64,000 nucleotides of DNA. It comes from Atriophallophorus winterbourni (Eukaryota > Platyhelminthes > Trematoda > Plagiorchiida > Microphallidae). Under the pieces are notes generated by a model. The model did not search any database, was not told the DNA's origin, and saw only the letters and a program-made list of their open reading frames with translations. Positions 34,921 through 46,720 of this stretch are shown here, one piece after another. The stretch is taken from positions 62,001-126,000 of the forward strand of contig JACCGJ010000195.1 in assembly GCA_013407085.1 (NCBI GenBank). Reading direction: 5' to 3'. The translations under genes were made by a program, and so were the position numbers. Position 1 is the stretch's first letter. The number at the start of each line of letters is the position of its first letter.

Positions 34921-35014
34921 ACAAAATCGCATGCAGTGAAACTACAAAAACAAGCTGCTTTTGCATACTCCGCTTGCCTGCTTTTTATTTATCACGCGCT
35001 TATCTGCTTCATAT

Positions 35015-35065
35015 TGCCTGGCACTTTGTCTGGCTCCAGACTTGTGCCTCATGATGACGATGATG
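35015..35065 (-). repeat. Short modular element, module A trace, inverted
   Basis: The plus strand reads 'ggcactttgtctggctccag' then 'acttgtgcctcat', the complement of the start of module A with changes. Only about 50 bases. Confidence 0.4.
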
Positions 35066-35219
35066 AAACCGTTCAATATATTCAAACGCCACGCACTAAT
35101 GATAAAAAACAAATCGCTAGTTCCATATACACTTTGAGATCAGCAACTATAAACTGTCGAGAACTGATCTGACTTTGAAATCATTATTCAGCGTGACTTA
35201 TGCTGTTCTCGTCATTACT

Positions 35220-35844
35220 TTTACTTTTGTGCGACTATCTCCTCCTGGAGGATGAGTCGGCTTCAATGAAGATTCTTGGGAATTCGAGTACAAAGCGGCG
35301 TCCCCAGCACCACTCGGCGTTTGTTCGAGTCAGCTTCTAGAGCCTTTGCACAACTAAGTGCGACCTGCAAGGCAACAGATAGTTGCCAGAAAGAGGTGGT
35401 GTGCACCAACTAACCATCTACCAGACTCTGTTCCAGATCACAAAAGGCAGCGGAGGTTGAAAAGCAGGGTTTTCCTTCCCGTAGATGAAATGCCCTCTCA
35501 GGCTAACGAGCTACATCTGCCCAAAGCAAACTGGTTTTCAGGTGCCAGTCACTCGCCCTCGCCCCTTCTTCTGTTGGTAGAAGCAGATCCGACGGGCCCA
35601 GGGAGCCATTCGTGCAGGCCAGAAGCTGGACTTGGTTGTCAGAGGCTATTTGAGACGCGCGCCATATGTGAGCATTTTATAAACAGTGGGAGCTTATCCC
35701 CACTGCCAGCCCCGCCCGATGCAGCTGCATCGGCTAATAAAAATTTAGGATTTCTTAGGTTCACATTTGAAACTCTCGACGCAAACATATATCAACGTCT
35801 TGTGACAGACTATATCCATCCAGCGCTGATATACCTAACCTTTG
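35220..35844 (+). mobile_element. GC-rich retroelement-derived segment, CR1-like end
   Basis: The last ~130 bases translate to 'FTFETLDANIYQRLVTDYIH' followed by 'PALIY', the C-terminal connection region seen in CR1 elements. The preceding 450 bases are clearly richer in G and C than the rest of the window and keep one frame open from 35358. They contain a short hairpin at 35689-35711 (CAGTGGG/CCCACTG). I cannot name the upstream coding sequence. It may be another part of the same retroelement or a different insert. Confidence 0.5.
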
Positions 35845-35943
35845 TATGTATGTATGAAAGCACAAGCCTGATCCAGGCAAAGTGCCGCACAGTCAGAGAC
35901 TGCACGTGGGCTAAGATACTGTCAGGTTGCCCAGGCCTAGACT
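35845..35943 (+). mobile_element. Short modular element, A-only, with 9 bp target duplication
   Basis: A 99-base unit from 'tatgtatgtatgaaagcac' to 'ggcctagact'. It is bracketed by 'taacctttg' at 35836-35844 and 35944-35952. It is one of the best-preserved copies and serves as a reference for module A. Confidence 0.85.
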
Positions 35944-36752
35944 TAACCTTTGAGTAACAAAGATACTCGTTTCTGACGAAAGAGATGACCTAGGTAGCGG
36001 AATGCTACGGTCGCCTTAGAAATGCATGCCGATACCTCGTAATCTAACGATGCTGAATTATCGATACCAAGATACGTAAAACAATCTACAGTTTGAAGCC
36101 ACTGATTGTCAAGTAATAAAGTGCTGTTTGATAAGTCAATGTCCCGCAGCAGAACAGCGAACTTAGAGGGTGCGAAACGCATTTCAAATGCGGCACACTA
36201 CTACCTAGCTTGTTTAATATGGCCTGTGCATCTGTGTACGAATCGAAGAGCAGAACTATATCATCAGCATAGTCCAAGGCGAGAATCGTGCTACCTGGCA
36301 TTATGTGAACTCTGAAAGCTGGGGCTCTTTCGCTGCATGATTCCATGATGGAATCAACCACAAAATTGAACAGAAAAGGATAAATCGAACAACCTTTTCG
36401 GACGACACTTGTTGTGGGAAATTTGGGTGAAAGGTTTTTGTAAACCCTAAAGCATCCGGATGTATGAGCATAAAGTCCACGTAGTACGTTAACATACTTT
36501 TCCGAAACGCTTTCACAACAAGCTGTTAAACAGGTGTTTCGATCGACTGAATCAAATGGTCATTTGAATTCTAAAAATATGGCTATTGTTGACTGTCGAT
36601 AAGTGTACTACAGTTCTAAGATCTGTCGAAGAGTAAAAAGGTGGTCAACCCAGACTCTAACAGGTTGGAAGCCAGCTTGCTGCTCTCGGATATGTGATTT
36701 CCTATGCGATGCTAATTTTCGACAGCAGATGGATGCTAATGATTTCGTAATT
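35944..36752 (-). mobile_element. RTE-like reverse transcriptase fragment, inverted
   Basis: On the minus strand: 'REQQAGFQPVRVWVDHLFTL' (about 36700-36630), 'YADDIVLLFDSYTDAQAIL' (about 36270-36210, with the catalytic DD), and 'DCFTYLGIDNSASLDYEVSA' (36095-36035). The frame changes between blocks. It is bordered on both sides by same-orientation copies of the short modular element. Confidence 0.8.
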
Positions 36753-36855
36753 ATGGTATGTATGTATGTATGAAAGCACAAGTCTGGTCCAGGCAAAGTG
36801 CCGCACAGTCAGAAACTGTACGTGGGCTAAGGTACTGTCAGGTTGCATAGGCCTA
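36753..36855 (+). repeat. Short modular element, A-only
   Basis: Opens with 'tatgtatgtatgtatgaaag' and ends 'taggcctagac', with a few changes from the copy at 35845. The flanks are only partly similar ('aattatgg' and 'aattaggg'), so a target duplication is uncertain. Confidence 0.75.
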
Positions 36856-36869
36856 GACTGGACAATTAG

Positions 36870-37080
36870 GGTTCCCGACCAAAGCCTTTGGCTAAAAGGT
36901 CAGACGCTCTAAGCAGTGGTTTGGATTGAGACCGTGTTCGTCTGACCTCTATGAATTGAAATTCCTTGTATGAGTGGCTCCGAAGGTGCCCGGAGAGCAT
37001 CACCCAGCAAAGCTCAATGGGTCATGAGGGTACACAAACTATCGCACCACGTTAAGGTTCAGTCTCACTTCTAAATCATT
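36870..37080 (-). repeat. RTE-like 5' leader fragment, inverted
   Basis: Contains the reverse complement of sequence at 22870-23050, for example 'gggtcatgagggtacacaaa' beside 'ctatcgcaccacgttaagg'. It probably belongs with the inverted RTE fragment to its left, with the modular element inserted between them. Confidence 0.6.
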
Positions 37081-37239
37081 CCATGTTCTCCCGCGATTCC
37101 AGGTTTATAACCAGATTTCAATTTGCAGTCCTACAGCAATGTTAAAAAATCCACAGCACTGGAGTATAAAATACAATACAATTATATTCAGAGCAGGAGT
37201 ACAAAAGTTCCATTTAAGCTCTTTCTTGAACCGGCATAA

Positions 37240-38988
37240 CTACCAACGCCTCGGGTATCCTGGGAGGTGGATTCGTTTCTCAAAGCAGTCATCTTTGGCG
37301 AACCAGAGAAATTGATCGGTGCTGTTCTTGAACAGAGATAGACTTGGCGCTTCAACAACCTTGGCCGGAAGTGAGTTCCAAGTGCCGACAACACGTTGTG
37401 AAAATCTGTACCAGTGCGACAGACGATTCGTCCGGTGGACGAGCAACCGAAATTTGTGGCCCTTTGTGCGATGGTCAGAGATAACTACAAAAAGCGATCT
37501 GAGGCCAGGAAGCTCGTTCCGGCAAACAATCCGATAGAGGAGTATCATGTCACCACGAACCCTGCGGTAGGCTAGTGAGAAAATATTCAATTTCAGACAT
37601 CGTTCTGCGTATGGTAGCTTGCAGATACTGGTGCAGAATCTCGTCGCAAGTCGTTGAACTTTTTCTAGAAGTCGCTCTTCGGCTGCGGTGCAGGGAAACG
37701 CCGCTACAACACCGTATTCTAGGAGTGGTCGAACGTAAGTGCCAAAAAGTATTTTTGTCATAGGAATAGACCAATCAGCAAACGTTCTTCGTAGGGCCCA
37801 CAAGCATCGCAAGGCCTTTGATCGTGCTTGAGCAGTGTTTGCTGCGGTCTTCAAGCTGGAAGTCACAATCGTGCCTAGATCTCTGGTCTCCGTACAGCTC
37901 TCAATCTTCATGTCATCGATGTAATAATCAAAGGGGTCCAGAACGCCTACCGTCAAATGTTTCGTTTTGGTAGCATTCAGCGGAAGATCGTTGACTGATG
38001 CCCATTTGCTGATGGCGTCTATATCCTTTTGCAGTATTTCACGGTCAGTTGATGAAGCAACTGCGCGCCATATTTTCAGATCGTCTGCAAACATCAAGCA
38101 AGTTGATTGCAGACTACGTGTTATGTCATTCACATAAAGAATGAATAAGAGAGGGCCTAAACCGACCCTTGTGGTACACCACTGCTGACAGGCCTCCAAC
38201 GAGAAAGTGACACGTTGATTTGCACAGCCCATTGCCGATCTGCGATAAAACTATGAAGCCATTTCAAAAGCGAGCCTCCAAACCCATATGCTCGCAATCG
38301 ATGCAGCAGCTTCCGGTGATTGACCCTATCAAAAGCTTTCGAAAAGTCGAAGAATATCACATCGACAAATATCTTATTGTCATTTGCATCAGCCCAAGCC
38401 TCTCTTGTGATTAAGAGGTTGGTTTTAGCAAGACCTACCCTTGATAAATCCATGCTGTGTAGGAGAAAGTACGTCGCGATGGTAAATATAATTTTCAATG
38501 CAGCGTTTCACCAGCTTCTCCATGATCTTCAACAGAACAGAAGTAAGGCATATTGGTCTGTAGTTACTAGGCTTGTGCTTGTCACCCTGTTTATGAAACG
38601 GCTTAACGACACCATATTTCCATTCGATAGGTAGTTCGCCCTCCGAAAATGACTTTTGGTAGACACAAGCCAGGGGCCGAGCAATTATTGGAGCCAGGTG
38701 TTTCAGTGTAACTGGGTGGATTTCATCCCATTCAGGAGACTTGGTTGGATCGAGTTCTCTGAGTAGTCCGTACACAGCATCGGAATTAAATGTGACAGTG
38801 TCAAGCATAGCATTGTCAGCTGCGTTGATATGCGGGAGGTCGGGCTGCTCTCCAGAGAAGCATGATGCGAAGAATTCTGCCATAGTTTCGGCTCTTGATG
38901 AATCTGTTGTGAGGATGTGGCCGTTGTCGTCCGATAAGAATGAAATGTCGTCTTTCCTTCTCAAACGTTTGTTTACATAAGCGTACAA
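37240..38988 (-). pseudogene. CR1 ORF2 reverse transcriptase, frameshifted
   Basis: The fingers ('TKSPEWDEIHP', 'EWKYGVVKPFHKQGDKHKPS') are at 38988-38425. The first catalytic block 'VIFFDFSKAFDRVNHRKLL' lies at about 38365-38310. 'SSGVPQGSV' precedes a one-base loss near 38165. The frame then shifts to 'LGPLLFILYVND' and 'FADDLKIW' (38130-38060), with the thumb and C-terminus down to 37240. All catalytic aspartates are present. Confidence 0.85.
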
Positions 38989-39463
38989 TCTTTTGGGTTG
39001 AGACGAAGAATTTTCGGTTAATGATCTTTCAAAGGTTCGACGCTTGTCTCTTTTAACTTTCGTTACAGCATTACGAATTGATTTTTAGGCTTCATAATTA
39101 ACCGCAGTGGGTTCCAATTTGAAGATGCACTACAACCTCTTTCTATGACGCATCATTCTTTGTAGACATTTATCGAACCATGGAGGACCACGATAGCTGC
39201 TAGGGTGTTTCTTCATCGGAACATGAGCTGCATATAATCCCCGTAGGTTGTCGTAGAATTTTCTGCAAGCTAGGTGAAGATTCGAATTCTCTACGTCCCA
39301 CGACTGCTGGCTAGCGGCGGTTATAAGAACATTGAAGTCAGTCTTCCACGGGTTAGGGATGCGCTGATTCCTGAACGTTTTTTTGTTTGGGAAGACATGT
39401 GTATGCTAGGATTACCGCGTGGTCACTGGAATCGAGAGGCTGCAGATGTTCGATGTTAGATAT

Positions 39464-40045
39464 TCAGTGCTCGTGTCGTGTGAAAATCAGGTCCAGGCAC
39501 GAGGAAGATGAAATACCGTAACGGGTCGCATCGGAAACATGCGGAATTAATTTTTCTTGTACTACAAAGTCGAGAAACGATAACGAGAGCCTGGAGGCCC
39601 CTGGCTTACAGCATAACATTGACCAGTCGATGGGCAAATAAAAGTCGCCCATGATGAATATTCTTGGTTTTGAAGTGTATTTTCGAATCAAATTCATCCA
39701 AGCACCATCCACACATCTTGGACTACGATAAAAGACAACAGTAACCGCTTGGGATTCAAAGTTTTTGATTCTGCAGATCAACATCTCCCATAAATTATCG
39801 GTACCTCGATGAAATACGGTTTCCGATATCATTCACTCATTAGAAATGTAAATGAGGACACCACCGTGTCTGTCAGTTAAACGATCGCATCGCCGGATGG
39901 AGTAATTTGGCATGAAAACCTCTCGATCTTCAATGTTACTGGATAACCACGTTTCACTTACCGCAAAGAGTACAAGAGAATGTCGGAGTATAAGGGTCTC
40001 GAACTCGTCTTTCTTGTTCAAGATGCTTCGGGCATTTGTCAGCAT
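39464..40045 (-). pseudogene. CR1 ORF2 endonuclease domain, one in-frame stop
   Basis: 'MLTNARSILNKKDEFETLI' and 'FAVSETWL' mark the N-terminal part of an apurinic-like endonuclease. 'RIFIMGDFYLPIDW' and 'CLDLIFTRHEH' mark the C-terminal part. A single TGA at 39833-39835 interrupts an otherwise continuous frame. Confidence 0.8.
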
Positions 40046-40138
40046 TGCAACGGGCTTCGTGGTTTGAGCTGTAGTGGCTGCTGAATCATCCTCTGACGGC
40101 TGACCACTCGAAAATTTCTGATCGTCAGGTTGCTTCCA

Positions 40139-41067
40139 CTATTTTGTAGCCTGAGCTTGTAATTTAGTTCTATCTTCTAATGACAGGTCAGGTTTAAGAA
40201 CAAACGCAGTGCCTCTCAATTTGTGGGAGTTTGAGAGTAATCTAGCGGGGTCTTCAGATCCTGAAAAGACAATTTTCAGTGGTCTGTCAATATCTGGTTT
40301 TCTTTTACCGAGGCGTATAAGAGCTTTAATCGTCACACCCTGGTCGTTATCATGAAGAACTTTGTCGAGAATCACCTGAAGTTGCTGCAGATCATCCGCA
40401 TGCCGATCAGATGGAGACTCTTTGCTGGATTCTGGCACTCTGAAAACTAATAGACAATGTGATCGGGGTGCGTAGTTCTTATCATCACGCACTGTGATGG
40501 AAGGAGCAGCAGATTTCCTTTGATTATCACTCCGTATGCTTGTACATGTCGTGGTCACGGGCATGGGAACATGGCAGTTCACTGGGCAATTGCGTCCTTT
40601 GTGAGATTGCTTGGCAATTATCTCGACCCACGATGGTGGGTTGGAATTATTCAACTGATCACGATCGACTTCAACCCGATTTTTTTTCTTTCCTGAAGGG
40701 GACGCGGGCAAACTAACGGTACACGGTAAGGAGACCTCGGAATCGGAAGTACGGAGCCTTTTGACTGATTGAGGAGCAGATTCGATAATCGTTTTTGATC
40801 GGAGCGAAACATTCCGTAATTTTGAAAGTTTATCAATCGACGACGAGCGTCAGAAGCAGAACAATAGAATACAATTTGCGTACTGGGAAATTGCACCAGC
40901 GAATCATTAATTGATTGATTGACCGATGAGCACTTGACGTGTTCCCATTTGTCACAAAAATCACACTGTAGAGCGCAGTCAGAGTTCTTAACGTGTTCAA
41001 CGCATTTAACACACTTGCTTGCATCATTTACACCAGAATTAGAAGTAGAAGTTGCCATGACGTACAA
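40139..41067 (-). pseudogene. CR1 ORF1 with PHD-like zinc finger, frameshifted
   Basis: The start is ATG at 41058. Residues shortly after it form C-x2-C-x8-C-x3-C-x2-C-x4-H-x2-C ('CDFCDKWEHVKC' at its end), a PHD-type finger known from ORF1 proteins of some CR1 elements. Such ORF1 proteins are thought to bind nucleic acid. A frameshift around 40660-40710 moves the C-terminal half into a second frame (40711-40139), which has 'CLLVFRVPES', a core that may act like an RNA-binding fold. Confidence 0.75.
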
Positions 41068-41409
41068 TTCGAAACGCGCGAGTCTGGGATCGATACCTTA
41101 CCTGTACAAATGCACAAGAATCACACGAGGCGTAGTTCGAAAGCGGTGAGGCTTTCTTGAAGGGTTTTAATCAATTACTAACATTTTTATGACTTTTGAA
41201 CCGACTACACGTTGGATTCTGTGGTTATTTAAAGCTATTTGTTTATTTTACTATTGATAATTTATTGATCTACCGAACATGCTTTGTTCAATAAGCTATT
41301 TATGAGAAATTAGGCACATAGCTTTAAATAACCATTGGATGTTTTGTACAGGACGGAAATGGGATGAAAATGTCAGTATGGGGTCAAAAGGCAAACAAAT
41401 TGAGCGGTC

Positions 41410-43040
41410 AAGTAAATGACCTTGGATCTTCTTCTTCTTCTGAATAGACGGCAGTAGGACTACAGTCAGTGAAAGCCGCTTCACCTCCCATGTCTCTGCT
41501 ATCTCAACGTAGATTCCTCACGAGAGGTTACTGAGCTGGAAGAATAGGCGAATCGCGCAGGATATCGGGAAGTTCACCATCAAATATGCGTTTAAACTAC
41601 TCTTCGGTGACTGCCCTGAATGCATCAGCGGAGAGTGCATTCCAAATATTGACCACTCTGGTCGACAGAGTAAACGATGGCTTCAGGTGTTCCGTTCGGC
41701 GCTTTTGCAACTTCAGCGAATGACCATTATTTCTGGAGACCGTGGATACCGAAAAGAATTGTTGAAGTTCCGTTCCATAATATCCAAGCAGGATTCTCCG
41801 CGTGACCAGCAAATCATATCGCATTCTTCGATATTCCAGTAGTAAAAGTTTAAGTTCTTGCAATCTGTCGTCATAGGAAATATAAAAAATACCCCTCACG
41901 CACTTGGTAGCCCTCCTTTGGACTTTCTCCAGTCGATCCTTCTCCTCTTTAGTTAACGGATAGTTCACCGGAAGCCCAAATTCTAATATTGGTCTGACGT
42001 GAGAGCTAAACAGAACTTGAAAAACTTCGGGATTTATCTCTTAGAAGGATCGTCTCAATGCCCACCACATGCGGCTGGCAGAACCGACCTTTCTGGCAGT
42101 ATCCTCCGCAGTTTTGAGGGATGAAGTTCCCAGAGCACCAAATCTCGCTCTACATCAACTGTTCTGAGACCATGGCCCTTCAAATGATATGCATGTCGCA
42201 TGTTGTTGCTCCCGATGTGCATGATAGCACACTTCTTTTCATTAATCAGGAGTATCCATCCGTCAGTCCAATTCCGAACTTCATTCAAATCATTTTGCAG
42301 GTGGGAAGCGTCAGCGGCAGTCGTGACAGAAGCTCACACATTCAGATCATCTGCAAATAAGAGACAACCACTGTTTAGAATACCGGGAAGGTCACTCACA
42401 CAGAGTTTGAACAATGTTGGCCCCAGAACGGATCCTTGCGGTACACCAGAAGTGGGGATAAATGATGCAGATCTAGCCCCATTGACTTCAACGAGGCTTC
42501 GCCTTCCGATAAGAAAATCCTCAATCCAAGCAAGCAAAGAAGCCTTTATGCCAGACATTCTTAGTTTCCAAAGAAGCCTCTGATGTGGAACACGGTCGAA
42601 TATTTTTCTAAAGTCGATGAAGACTACATCAACTGGCACACCAGCGTCAAGGCTTCTGCACCAATGTTCTCGGGCGGTCAGTAGATTGGAGATACATGAG
42701 CGGCCTTCCGTGAAGCCGTTTTGGGCATTCGAGCATTGATGGGTCTCGCGCAAATACTGTTCTATCCTATCCTTTACAATCCGTTCCAGCAATTCGCCTA
42801 AGACAGACGTAAGTGTAACAGGACGGTAATTTACGGGATCTGATAAACTCCCACCTTTGAACAGCGGCTTTACTATACCCATTTTCCAATCCTCTGGTAG
42901 ACGACCCGAATTGATTGAAATTTGGAATATAGCGGCTAAAAGTGAACTGATGATCCTTGATAAAGGTTTTAATATGATCAAATTAATTTCTGTTACTGTA
43001 GGTTCAGCAGGCGATTCTTGCGGGTAAGCCACATCAAATT
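41410..43040 (-). mobile_element. CR1-like retrotransposon, second family, 5'-truncated
   Basis: The RT is at 43032-42334: 'EDWKMGIVKPLFKGGSLSDP', 'VVFIDFRKIFDRVPH', 'SGVPQGSVLGPTLF' and 'CLLFADDLNV'. It continues in other frames at 42288-42055 and 41968-41597 ('RLEKVQRRATKCVRGI'). The element ends near 41450 in a run of GAA units read on the minus strand, like the copy ending near 54070. It starts within the RT fingers, so the endonuclease and ORF1 are missing. Confidence 0.85.
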
Positions 43041-46000
43041 TGTTTTTACTATTAGTTTAGCTACTACTATGATCACAATCAGATAAATGGTTTACGTTTA
43101 ACTGTACAAAGTCTTTCCAAATTAACCGACATGCATCTGCAAATTACATATTTGAACCGCCAATCCGTGATTGCAAAAATGACTATTCCATGAAGGGCAA
43201 TCCAAATTTCACCATCCTACTGGATCATGTGCATTTCACAGCATAACGCATAGTTCTCCACATGAGAAGTTCCATTTGATAACCAGTTCTCCTAGAATTC
43301 GTTGTGACCGGTAAAATTTTGATAGTATATCTCCATAATTTTCTAGCAAGATATGACTTGTCATTATCGAATTATATCGGATTCGTTGATTCCAGATTGA
43401 GAAAAAATCGAGTTTTGTTCGAAACATTTTAAGGTTTAATGATTCCATTCCAAGAACCATCTATGTAGCATGGACTTACATATTGGCCTGTGTTTGGCTT
43501 ATAGCACTTCCAACATACTAGCTGTAAAAATAGAAATAGATCAACAAATTGCTTACAGACGAAGGGTTGTAGTTCTGATTTTTTCACAGCGTTTGCCTTG
43601 GTGCGCATTAAACCGGACACTATAATTCCAAGGTCTTTCTAATTACCTACTGGACAAATGCGGATGCTTACGAGGTATTTAGATCATAGTTGTCGATTAG
43701 ATCCTAGGTGAAAAAGGCAACATTTTTATCGTTCCTTGGGAGCAGCCACTTTAGCGACTAACCTATATGTTCAATGATGTCATCCTGCACACTCTTGCAT
43801 TGCTTTAAATGCGAACCAATAATTTAAGATCTCTGCATTCATTACCAACATTTTTTCATATAAAGGGCCGATTGCCAAGACTTTAGCTAGACTGACGCTC
43901 GCAACTCTACTCACAGGTGATGCGTTGTATTCACATATTTAGATTTTACGCCAAACAAGAAATTTGCTCTCTGAAACTATCCAATTTGTCAATATCCAAA
44001 CGCGTCACATGCTAAACCTCGAGAAATATGTGGAGTTCATATATATTTTTAGCGCACACAGCGTCCCGTGGAGCATGAAACAATGGACTTAGTTGTGTTT
44101 ATAAGCAACACCCTTTGGACGTCGAGCCATCACAACTCTCTCGAACAAACATCACAGAAATTGTGACAAATGAAGAGATGTTTCGATAGATTCTCAAAAG
44201 AGACAATACATCGGATAATAAAATTTAACATCAGAATCACAATGGAATATGCATTTAAAGTATGCTCGCCATGGCTTTAAAAATATAACATACCAGAGAA
44301 CAAGTAAACCTTTCGTAGGTTCTTTGTGTCACATCACCGAATGGAAACAATTTCTGCCCTTTGAATTGTTACCCGATTGTTTAACAACTCAGTAAGCAAA
44401 GAAATCCAATGTTTGCTGGTTATGTATTTCTTAGTTATAATATTATTTTATTTTTCCTAAATATATATGCTTTTTAGACCATAAAATTCGAATTAAATTT
44501 AATATTTTTGCTTAATTCCTTTTTTTATTTTGATGAGAAAACTATGTTAATTGAACTTTTTAATGTGCCACAAGAGAATGTACTATTAACTCCAGTTTTT
44601 CAGCAGATACGCGAGAATACCATCTAGTCCTGAAAGCATTCTATTTCAAGCTTTACCCGACATTAATGCTTTGTTTTTGAATAATTCAAATAATGCTACC
44701 CATTGTGCAAATCGGACGGCTGACTAAGTTCTGTTTTATACATATAGGCATACTGTTTTGAGAAAAGCTCAGTTTCATATTATCGCAATAATTATTTGAG
44801 TTTTATGTCATATCGAAAGCGTTCCACATGTTTGTGATCCGGTATGTACCATCACACTAGGATGACAAAAACGATCACAAAATGTTAGCATTTATTGAAG
44901 TTTAGCATTGTGTGCAATCGTTTCATGTAAGCGATTAGCCCGATTTCTTTGAATAAGGTAATTTTTTCAGGATACGTTTAACATTGCTCCCGTAATCTGA
45001 CGAGCAACACGTTTCTGATATCGCAAATAAGTCAGATCTACATGCCAAGCAAACTCATTCAACTTGATATTTTGATTTTAAAACTTATGTGGTTCCAATT
45101 TTCTACAGCAAAAAATGAAAAATGTTAATATCTTCGAGCGTTTACGTTGTCTCCGTTCTATTTCAAGGAAATGCGAAATATATATAGGTTCCACTAAATT
45201 GCGTGCCAGCCGAAGTTTCGAGGTAGCGGATTTTTTGGGAATTTCATCCTCCAAGAGGAACGCAAAAATATCATATTTTTGCCTTCATTGTGGATCATGT
45301 GCTTCATCTTCAGACTTGCACATCATTTTACTAGTAGCTGAGAAGTACTTTCGTTTTTGTTCCTACGTCCTAGTTAAAATAAAAAATGTAATTTAGGACC
45401 AGGCGTCGCAAAATTAGAACAGATTTGAAGACATGGTTTTTAATTGCTCCCAACCGGAAACATCGCTTTTAAAGGAATAACGCACTTCGAAAAACTGCAC
45501 CATCGGAAAGCGTTTGGTTAGCGATTTACTCATATTTTGGCAATCACAATTTATGAATTAAGTAAGATTATTTGTAAATGTCCCGTCAGCTGTACAAATT
45601 GCTTCCACTAGCTCGATGCAGATAAATTTGATCTCTACAATATTTTCAATAAGATTCTATGTGATATTTGGTTAAAATACCGCAAGTGTCTCAACATTTT
45701 AGTTTTACAGTCAATTTATTAGTTTGGATAAATTCCTCTATTTGTAGCAAACATTTTTCATCAAGATGCAGAAATGCTTTATCAATTTAAAGACCTACGC
45801 ATGTTAACCGTTCAACCAAAGTTTCGGATGAGCAATTCAGTGCTCTTCTGATAGCGACGGATTTCGCGATGTACAAAATATCCGGGCCTATACTTATGAG
45901 GCTTCTTCAAACCACAAGTAGCTGGTGCGCTTTTGCGCGCAGCCTTGGTTGCGAGTTATTTCATTAGGGATTTGCCAGCAGTTGATTTGCGGGCAACCTG

Positions 46001-46489
46001 ATTATTACGAGAAATAGAGAAAATAACATCGAGACGCCATTTCTAAAATAGCAGTGAAATAGTCTTTAAATGTATTATATATATTCAAAAATATTTTTAA
46101 TAATCTTTGGCTAAAACATCCATGGAAATGTGTGATAAAATATAAGCAGCATTAGACAAATATAAAAGATAAATAAAATAATAATTCTTATCGAAATTGA
46201 AAGGCCCACAGACAATTATTTTTCCACTCAATCACAAAACTCGTTATTTCTACAGTGATTAACAACAGTTTTTTTCTGTGATACGAGTACAGTTCTTATA
46301 GAGGACTTTTTCTTTTGAATCAGAGTCGGCGATTAAGTTATTTAAATAAAAATAAAAGACTATTCACAAATCCTAAATTTCGGACAATAAAACTCAATTG
46401 TTTCACACATAAGTAGCCTTAGTGGACGGCGGTAACTAAAACAAATAAGGGCACGCAAATATTGCTAATAATACAGTAGATTAAATGAA
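43041..46489. other. Long AT-rich stretch without a recognised gene
   Basis: Open frames here (for example 43429-43620 minus and 45115-45396 plus) carry no motif I recognise. Around 43860-44350 on the plus strand, words such as 'MEYAFKVCSPWL' suggest an old CR1 C-terminal remnant. Confidence 0.35.
43860..44350 (+). repeat. Possible old CR1-like remnant
   Basis: A short translated word 'MEYAFKVCSPWL' near 44240 resembles the 'LEYxVQxWSPxL' motif of CR1 C-termini, as at 50985-51020. The rest is too decayed to align by eye. Confidence 0.3.
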
Positions 46490-46720
46490 CATGCTTTTCG
46501 ATACACCATGCCCGAGGAGCAGATAAAACAGCCTGCCACACAGTCGATACCGCTGTACTCCACAGCTAAATCGTTAGGCATCTTTTTTACGTCACTGATG
46601 CGATTCATTGTAGATAAAGGGGCTGAACTCAGTACCGTTTCAGTTTCTGCATTTGAACAGAAGAGGAAAACTGCATTAACACTTCGGGCAGCCAATGGAG
46701 CGAAGATTGCAGCTTAGGGT
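46490..46720 (+). mobile_element. Ty3/Gypsy aspartic protease remnant
   Basis: Translation gives 'MRFIVDKGAELSTVSVSAFE' and 'LTLRAANGAKI', the flap and active-site region of a retropepsin. The catalytic triad reads D-K-G instead of D-T-G, which should abolish activity. It may belong to the same old copy as the integrase remnant at 47950. Confidence 0.7.

Larger units (their letters stand above)
37150..41100 (-). mobile_element. CR1-clade retrotransposon, nearly full length
   Basis: From right to left in transcript order: ORF1 with a PHD-like finger (41058-40139), endonuclease (40045-39464), linker, reverse transcriptase (38988-37240), and a 3' tail rich in 'ttgtatt' words (about 37200-37150). 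The damage is light: a frameshift in ORF1, one in-frame stop in the endonuclease, and a frameshift near 38165 just after the 'VPQGSV' block. All other domains remain in order, so this is the youngest-looking LINE in the window. The 3' end is shared with the fragment at 32690-32945. Confidence 0.88.

Noticed and set aside
45115..45396. Open frame of 93 codons, plus strand
   Set aside because: No domain, signal peptide or splice context; composition is like the surrounding AT-rich DNA.
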